Virus record (IMG/VR): IMGVR_UViG_3300009551_000116
Location: 1-24,635 of that record
Length of the DNA stretch: 24,635 bases
Direction: 5' to 3' (one strand)
Source of the DNA: a virus
The translations under genes and the position numbers were made by a program. Shown in pieces: positions 20,179 to 24,635 of this stretch. The notes beneath the pieces are model-generated. The model did no database searches and was not told the DNA's origin. It worked only from the letters and a program-made list of their open reading frames with translations. Numbering within the stretch: the stretch's first letter is position 1; every line of letters begins with the position of its first letter.

Positions 20179-20811
20179 ATGCTCAAAGAACTAGAGCAGG
20201 TGTTCACCGGCGCGATGTTGCGCTCGATTGCTGGCATCGTCGACGTGGGCGAGGCTATCCTGTCGCACTTCGCCGATCCCGACGGCGGTCCCGTGTGGGA
20301 GATCGCCGACGACAAAAGCGACATCTGGGTGCATACGCAGTGCTCAACTGACGAGACTCCGACCGGGCGCAAGACGTCGCGATTGTTCACGCCGGGCAAT
20401 ATGCTGTTCAACCTTCCATCCGATGGTGAATCGGCTTTGGTGGTGCGCGGTCGCGATTCGGATGGTCCTGGGCAGCCGTACGCGCTTTACGGCGACTGCG
20501 GTGCGGCGAATCAGGTGCCGTCGTGGCTGGATGATTCCAATGCGGGGATCAGCCACAAGAAGACCGTACATCTAGAGTCGACGCAGGGCGAAATCGAGGT
20601 CAAGTCAAACGCGACTGGCGTTAGCGTCACGTTGAAGTTCAATAGCGACGGTTCAGTAACTCTTGATTGCCCGTCGACGATTATGATTGGTGGAACATCG
20701 TTGACAGAACTAATCAACGGCATCGTTCTCGCTAAAGGTATTGATCCGTTTACCGGGCTTACATATGGGGCATTAGGCAATGCCTCAACAACGGTGATGG
20801 CCAAGCCGTAG
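20179..20811 (+). CDS. Baseplate spike protein, gpV/gp45-like
   Basis: Encodes 210 residues. An N-terminal helix (LKELEQVFTGAMLRSIAGI) is followed by an OB-fold-like part (DKSDIWVHTQ, LFTPGNMLFNLPSDGESALV, VVRGRDSDGPGQPYALYG) and then a repetitive beta stretch (VHLESTQGEIEVKSNATG, VSVTLKFNSDGSVTLDCPS, TIMIGGTS) typical of the beta helix that forms the spike needle. These proteins form a trimer at the tail tip and pierce the outer membrane. The place between hub and wedge genes supports the call. A C-terminal segment (LINGIVLAKGIDPFTGLTYG) could be a tip extension. The last 170 bases are less GC-rich than neighbours. Confidence 0.8.
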   Translation: MLKELEQVFTGAMLRSIAGIVDVGEAILSHFADPDGGPVWEIADDKSDIWVHTQCSTDETPTGRKTSRLFTPGNMLFNLPSDGESALVVRGRDSDGPGQPYALYGDCGAANQVPSWLDDSNAGISHKKTVHLESTQGEIEVKSNATGVSVTLKFNSDGSVTLDCPSTIMIGGTSLTELINGIVLAKGIDPFTGLTYGALGNASTTVMAKP

Positions 20812-20819
20812 GTGAAGTT

Positions 20820-21041
20820 ATGTCGATGAACGGTAACGACCTGGGCGATCTTCTCCTGTCTACGCTCAATACGGCTGCCGGACTGACACTGGGAGAACGG
20901 CAGGCTCTCTATCGAGCGCTCGGCAATGCCATTGTCGACTATATTAAGGCGAACGCTGTTGTTACGGTGGCTACGTCCACACCAAATGCCGCGGCGGGTC
21001 CTGCAACGCTTCCTGGAACGGGAACGGGGACGATCGCATAA
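20820..21041 (+). CDS. Small phage protein with Gly/Thr-rich tail
   Basis: Encodes 73 residues, with GGTGAAG just before the ATG. It begins MSMNGNDLGDLLLSTLNTAA and has a helix (LYRALGNAIVDYIKANAVV), then an Ala/Pro/Gly/Thr-rich end. A phrase like 'GNAIVDYIKANAVV' followed by a Thr/Gly-rich tail occurs in many small prophage proteins near the baseplate, whose function I do not know. Gene order places it with the spike and wedge genes. The unusual composition of its tail, (PGTGTGTIA), suggests a flexible end. It has a good ribosome site and no overlap with the next gene, which starts 3 bases after its stop. Confidence 0.7.
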   Translation: MSMNGNDLGDLLLSTLNTAAGLTLGERQALYRALGNAIVDYIKANAVVTVATSTPNAAAGPATLPGTGTGTIA

Positions 21042-21044
21042 TCC

Positions 21045-22145
21045 ATGGCCGACGACGATCTCCTGGGATTCAATGGCACCGTCGGCACGGTCCAGACAAA
21101 GCCCGTTATTCATCCGATCGTGATCGAGGAGTTGATCGGCGGCTTGTCCTGCACGCTGACCGAGCACGAGTTGCCTTACGGTCGTCGGCACGAGCTTGCC
21201 GCGTTTGAGGCAGGCGTTGAAGTCGACATCGCCGAAGATGGCATCTACAACCCCGGCTCCGATCAGGTCACGCTCGCCATCATGCAGCCGCGTTACCTGC
21301 CCATGCAGATCCGCGGTGCTTTTCACGACGTCTTCTTTCCCCGCGACCCGGGACATGCTCGCAAACAGCGCGATCTGCTGACCCGCATTGCTCAGCGTGC
21401 CAATCCGGTCAAAGTCACATGGGGCGACGACGAGCGCCAGGGGCTATTGCGCATTGCCCGTTTTGGCGAGCAATCAGAATTTGACATCGCCTACGACCTG
21501 ACCTTTTTCGTCGCCAAGCCCCCAACGGGTACCGCGCCGGCCCGTGACGATGGTCTACTTTCGCCTACCGATGACCCGTCGGACCTCGTGGACCAGTTGC
21601 GCGCGACTGCGGCACAGCATCAGGCTGCATTGGCAGCGGTTGCCTTGCGAGCCGAGATTGCGTCGGCATATGCTAACTCATTCGCGACAATCGGGGCAGC
21701 GCTAGACGTCCTGGCAACGGCAACGCTCGCGTTTTCGAGTGCCCTCATCTCGGGTCCGCACCAGGGTCTAAGCGCAGCGCGTGGCGTCGTGGCGGCTGCG
21801 AAGGCGGCAGCGGACAGCGTCGAGTCGTTGCGTTCGTATACCGATGAGTTGACGGCTGACGATGCCGTGAATCCCGTGACCGGCGACAACCTTGGTTCGT
21901 GGTGGGCGTGGTCGTATGACGCGCAAGATGACTTTCTCGGCATCCTAGACCAGTTACGTACGATCGCGCACGTGGCACTGCTGGCGCTACGCAAGGCGAC
22001 TCGGCTGTATCGCGTGCAGGATGGCGACACGCTGGAGTCGATCGCGCAGATGCAACTCGGTTCGCGTGGTCGTTCGCTCGACCTTGGTATCTCGCAAGCC
22101 GACCTTGTGCCTGGCAATTACGTTCGCATTCCACAGGCCAGCTAA
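21045..22145 (+). CDS. Baseplate protein with C-terminal LysM-like domain
   Basis: Encodes 366 residues. The N-terminal part (about 20-165) is beta-rich with QVTLAIMQPRYLPMQIRGAF and RQGLLRIARFGEQSEFDIAY, a pattern of baseplate wedge or hub-adaptor proteins. The middle is a long alanine-rich helical region (RATAAQHQAALAAVALRAEI). Residues about 318-365 form a LysM-like motif: TRLYRVQDGDTLESIAQMQL, then LVPGNYVRIPQ. In phage tails a LysM-like domain is common in T4 gp53-like proteins that lock baseplate parts together, and does not have to bind cell wall. Located between the spike and gp25-like wedge genes. The ribosome site is weak, suggesting coupling. Confidence 0.72.
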   Translation: MADDDLLGFNGTVGTVQTKPVIHPIVIEELIGGLSCTLTEHELPYGRRHELAAFEAGVEVDIAEDGIYNPGSDQVTLAIMQPRYLPMQIRGAFHDVFFPRDPGHARKQRDLLTRIAQRANPVKVTWGDDERQGLLRIARFGEQSEFDIAYDLTFFVAKPPTGTAPARDDGLLSPTDDPSDLVDQLRATAAQHQAALAAVALRAEIASAYANSFATIGAALDVLATATLAFSSALISGPHQGLSAARGVVAAAKAAADSVESLRSYTDELTADDAVNPVTGDNLGSWWAWSYDAQDDFLGILDQLRTIAHVALLALRKATRLYRVQDGDTLESIAQMQLGSRGRSLDLGISQADLVPGNYVRIPQAS

Positions 22146-22154
22146 GGGGCGCAC

Positions 22155-22841
22155 ATGCAGATTATCGCCGCGCGCTCTGCGCAGCCGCGCCGTATTACGA
22201 TCAGCACTTCCGCGACGCCTTCGACCACGGCCACTGACTACGCCGTCGAGCGCGCCGACGGTGGTTACTCACCTATTGGCGTTAGTCTCGCGTGGCTTGT
22301 CGGCGCCAAGTCGGTTGAACTCGCGCTGTCGAATCCGCTTCTCGAAGGCATCACCTACACCGTCTCGATCCCTGGCGACGTTGACGCCCCGTCGTTCAAT
22401 CTCGTCTACTACGGGCAGGCTGACCCGGCTCCGATTGCTCCTGCGAACGATGAGGACCCGGCAGCCGAAGCTTACGGCGTCTCGATTGACTGGCTGTCGG
22501 GCGGGCTTACCGGAGGCGGCGATCTTGTCGAGGTTCGCGGGCGCCAGTGCCTGCTTGATGACCTGATGTCGATCGCGGTCATCGAACCTGGCGAACTCTT
22601 CCACCGTCCCGATGACGGCGGCTCGCTTACGCAAAACGTGAACGGCCCCGCGACGCCTCAACAACTTGGGCAGATTCGCAGCCGGCTCAAGCGGCAATGG
22701 GCGAAAGACTCTCGCGTGAAGTCGGTTGACTCGGTGGACTTCGTCGTGGATCAGGGTGGTCAAATTCAAATGCGCTCCAAGATTACCGAGTCGGTCACCG
22801 GCGAGCAGATCATGGCGAATGTCCCGGGGAGTAACGGCTAA
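22155..22841 (+). CDS. gp25-like baseplate wedge protein with N-terminal extension
   Basis: Encodes 228 residues with AAGGGG before the ATG. The last 120 residues carry the gpW/gp25 pattern: a helix with LLDDLMSIAVIEPGELFHRP, then a short polar stretch and LGQIRSRLKRQWAKDSRVKS, VDSVDFVVDQGGQIQMRSK. In T4 gp25 this is an adapter that joins the sheath to the wedge. The first 110 residues (YAVERADGGYSPIGVSLAWL, then ITYTVSIPGDVDAPSFNLVY) are a beta-rich addition beyond the usual 110-150 residue protein. Order (LysM protein, gp25-like, J-like) is the standard baseplate set. The stop overlaps the J-like start. Confidence 0.82.
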   Translation: MQIIAARSAQPRRITISTSATPSTTATDYAVERADGGYSPIGVSLAWLVGAKSVELALSNPLLEGITYTVSIPGDVDAPSFNLVYYGQADPAPIAPANDEDPAAEAYGVSIDWLSGGLTGGGDLVEVRGRQCLLDDLMSIAVIEPGELFHRPDDGGSLTQNVNGPATPQQLGQIRSRLKRQWAKDSRVKSVDSVDFVVDQGGQIQMRSKITESVTGEQIMANVPGSNG

Positions 22842-24007
22842 TGGCGTCGACGCTTCCCACGACTCCTGAAATGCTCGCCGTCGGTCAAGCGGCACTGCGA
22901 CAGAAGATCGACCCCAGCGGTACAGGAGCGGTTGACCTGAATCCCGGTTCGCGCCTCGATATCTTCCTGTCGACAAACCTGGCGATGATGGCGCGTTTGA
23001 CAGCGCACGTTGCCAATCGCGTTGCGGCGCGGTCTAAGCAAACGTCCCGTGGCGATGACCTCGATATCATCGCCTCCGACCTCTACAACACGACGCGCAA
23101 GCCTGCAAACGCCGCTACGGGTACCGTCTACCTCACGCGCGCTGGCACATCGGCCACGGTCATTCCAGCGGGTAGCCGCTTCGCCGTCCCTGCCTCCGGG
23201 TCGCAGAAGTCGATCACGTTCTTTTCCACCGAAGACGTGCCATCGTCGGCGACTACCGCATCGGTCCCGGTTCAGGCAGTTACCGCCGGTAGCGATGGCA
23301 ATGTGGCGCTCGCGTCCATTACAAAGATCGTCGACACGCTACCGGATACAACATGGTCGCTCTATGTTCCCGGTAGCCCCGATGTGATCGCGGGCGGAGA
23401 CGACGGCGAAGTTGGCAACGACGATACTTTTATCGCGCGCCTCAATAAGTCGTCTTTCGACGCAGCTCGTACTCCGGGAACGTATCTCGGCATCAAGTCA
23501 ACCGTGCTGGCGGTCCCTGGCATCTCCGACGCGACGGTGATTAGTCCCGGCGACGGGACGATCCGCATCTATACCGGCGACGTCAACTACATGTTGTCGA
23601 CTGCGCTGAAGGCGAGCGTGTTGGCGGCCGTCGAAGCTGTGCGCGCCTTCGGTAATCCCGTCTTCGTGCTTCCGTATACGGTCGTTAACGTGTCGGTGGT
23701 TGGTAATATCTATATGCGCCGGCCGGTGCGTAACTACGACTCGACCAGCATCGCGGCGCAAGCGGTGCAGAACGTGCTCGACTATTTCGCCACTGGGCGC
23801 GAATCGCCGGACTCGTACTTCACCGACAAGATTTCGGCGGCGATGGAGAAGGCCGATCCCGAGACGCAGTCGGTTACGCTTTCGGCGCCGGCATCCAGTA
23901 TTCCGCCGCAAGCCGCGAGCGAATACGCAGGCGCTTCGACCATCAACCGCTATGTGACTAGCACGTCGCTGATTAGCGTGGCCGTGCTCGACCCGCTGAC
24001 GTCATAA
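22841..24007 (+). CDS. Baseplate J-like wedge protein
   Basis: Encodes 388 residues. Baseplate J features are an N-terminal helix region with RLDIFLSTNLAMMARLTAHV, a beta-helix-like middle (GTVYLTRAGTSATVIPAGSR, FAVPASGS), then DGEVGNDDTFIARLNKSSFD, AARTPGTYLGIKSTVLAVPG, and ISDATVISPGDGTIRIYTGD. The 'E-x-D/N-x-x-x-R-x...' arrangement and the 'PG-I-x-x-A-x-V' strand are hallmarks of the family. In Mu and P2 the J protein forms the wedge that joins hub to fibre region. The gene starts at the gp25-like stop and is followed by a small spacer with AGAGGTAG before the next gene. Confidence 0.88.
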   Translation: MASTLPTTPEMLAVGQAALRQKIDPSGTGAVDLNPGSRLDIFLSTNLAMMARLTAHVANRVAARSKQTSRGDDLDIIASDLYNTTRKPANAATGTVYLTRAGTSATVIPAGSRFAVPASGSQKSITFFSTEDVPSSATTASVPVQAVTAGSDGNVALASITKIVDTLPDTTWSLYVPGSPDVIAGGDDGEVGNDDTFIARLNKSSFDAARTPGTYLGIKSTVLAVPGISDATVISPGDGTIRIYTGDVNYMLSTALKASVLAAVEAVRAFGNPVFVLPYTVVNVSVVGNIYMRRPVRNYDSTSIAAQAVQNVLDYFATGRESPDSYFTDKISAAMEKADPETQSVTLSAPASSIPPQAASEYAGASTINRYVTSTSLISVAVLDPLTS

Positions 24008-24016
24008 GAGGTAGAG

Positions 24017-24550
24017 ATGCCCACGCCAGAATACCCGAATACAGGTTTCATTAGCGGCGATGTTGACGACCCGTTTGGTGGTCAGCCTGCGAACCGCTTC
24101 GGAGTCCCGCAACACTCGTTCCAAGACGCACAGATTACCGAACTCCAGCGCCAGGCTCAAGATCAGTGGTGGTCGCTTCGCCCGGTGCAGTATCTTCCGA
24201 TTACCTCGGGTGGCATCGCCGGAGACGTGATCGCCTTTGATTCGTCAGCCACCGCGGTTGATGGCGGGCCCGTTTTCAGCGCTATTTCATCGCTTAGCTA
24301 TGACGCCGACGTTACGCCCATCGTCGCCATCCTTCTCGAGCCTGTCAGCGCCAACGAAACGGGGCGCGTTTGTCTTGGTGGTGGTGTGGTTGATTCGTCG
24401 GTGACGGGTCTTTCGGGTGCGGACATCGGGCCGATTACGATCGATACGACGACGGGACGACTGCGCGTCAAGGCAGTTGGCGAGACTACGTACGGCTACT
24501 GCGACGGCAATGGTAACTGTTACATCAAGACGTTGGACACGGTCCTGTGA
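24017..24550 (+). CDS. Hypothetical beta-rich virion protein after baseplate J
   Basis: Encodes 177 residues with AGAGGTAG before the ATG. After a Pro/Gly-rich start (EYPNTGFISGDVDDPFGGQP) there is a small helix (FQDAQITELQRQAQDQWWS), then beta strands: GGIAGDVIAFDSSATAV, VAILLEPVSANETGRVCL, SGADIGPITIDTTTGRLRV. The repeated pattern 'GDVIAFDSS', 'GRVCLGG', 'GRLRVKAVGE' resembles small trimeric beta-tripod domains of phage cement or fibre-base proteins. From its place I infer a tail-fibre network or baseplate periphery component. Its stop overlaps a GTG start (GTGA). The family is not identified. Confidence 0.65.
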   Translation: MPTPEYPNTGFISGDVDDPFGGQPANRFGVPQHSFQDAQITELQRQAQDQWWSLRPVQYLPITSGGIAGDVIAFDSSATAVDGGPVFSAISSLSYDADVTPIVAILLEPVSANETGRVCLGGGVVDSSVTGLSGADIGPITIDTTTGRLRVKAVGETTYGYCDGNGNCYIKTLDTVL

Positions 24551-24635
24551 TCCTCGCCTCCGATGACTCGATCGTCCTTCCTGACTCGGACGATGGCGCG
24601 CTGGTCATCGATGCTACGCCGCTGTTGTGGGACGG
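24547..24635 (+). CDS. Start of a further protein, cut by the window edge
   Basis: A frame opens at a GTG overlapping the previous stop (GTGA) and runs open to the window end; only 29 complete codons are visible. The product starts MILASDDSIVLPDSDDGALV and continues IDATPLLWD, an acidic, beta-like opening. Its position after the baseplate genes suggests a tail fibre or another peripheral tail protein, but this cannot be tested here. Only the left end is visible. Confidence 0.5.
   Translation, partial: MILASDDSIVLPDSDDGALVIDATPLLWD

Noticed and set aside
1-24635. tRNA genes, CRISPR arrays, insertion sequences, integrase or attachment sites
   Set aside because: I found no cloverleaf-like set, no spaced repeat series, no transposase or integrase frame and no terminal inverted repeats, so whether this is a free phage or a prophage cannot be decided here.

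Overview
The window is a contiguous, GC-rich (about 60 percent) stretch of a contractile-tailed bacteriophage or prophage (Caudoviricetes, myovirus morphology). Every gene I accept is on the + strand, genes are tightly packed, and many start codons overlap the previous stop (ATGA, GTGA, TTGA or TAATG). The host is probably a Gram-negative bacterium: the window encodes a lipobox lipoprotein with a Ser after the Cys and a sigma factor closest in layout to the proteobacterial RpoH type. The Cys-rich lipoprotein is in a style I associate with Myxococcota-like genomes, but that is only a hint.

Layout. (1) 1-2982, early/regulatory edge: the C-terminus of a RusA-like Holliday-junction resolvase, an RpoH-like sigma-70 family factor, a small conserved-looking protein, a protein with two Cys-pair (zinc) motifs and a helix-turn-helix, then a chain of very short overlapping genes including a Cys-rich lipoprotein. 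(2) 3006-8970, packaging and portal: putative small terminase, a small zinc-type protein, large terminase, a 44-residue protein, a portal with an extra ParB-like C-terminal domain, a MuF/SPP1-gp7-like head protein and a scaffold. (3) 8971-10590, capsid: a 148-base leader with repeats, major capsid protein, a small beta-rich protein and a strong rho-independent terminator. (4) 10606-13927, neck and head-tail connection, including a protein carrying an FN3-like module and an AT-richer insertion-like gene. (5) 13952-18622, tail: sheath with an FN3-like insertion, tube, tail assembly chaperone with a predicted -1 programmed frameshift, and tape measure. (6) 18622-24635, baseplate: hub, a tiny protein resembling the tape-measure C-terminus, spike, a small conserved-type protein, a LysM-bearing baseplate protein, a gp25-like wedge with an N-terminal extension, baseplate J, and two downstream beta-rich proteins, the last cut by the window edge.

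How they work together. The sigma factor, perhaps with the zinc/HTH protein, is positioned to redirect host RNA polymerase to phage genes. The portal, scaffold and major capsid protein build the procapsid, and the terminase fills it. The neck proteins close the head, and the sheath/tube/tape measure/baseplate set forms a contractile tail. The most unusual points are the portal with a ParB-like domain, one FN3-like module used in two structural proteins, a -1 frameshift heptamer in exactly the right place, a free-standing mimic of the tape-measure C-terminus, and an inverted repeat that includes the capsid start codon. All functional calls come from reading the sequence by eye; no database search was run.
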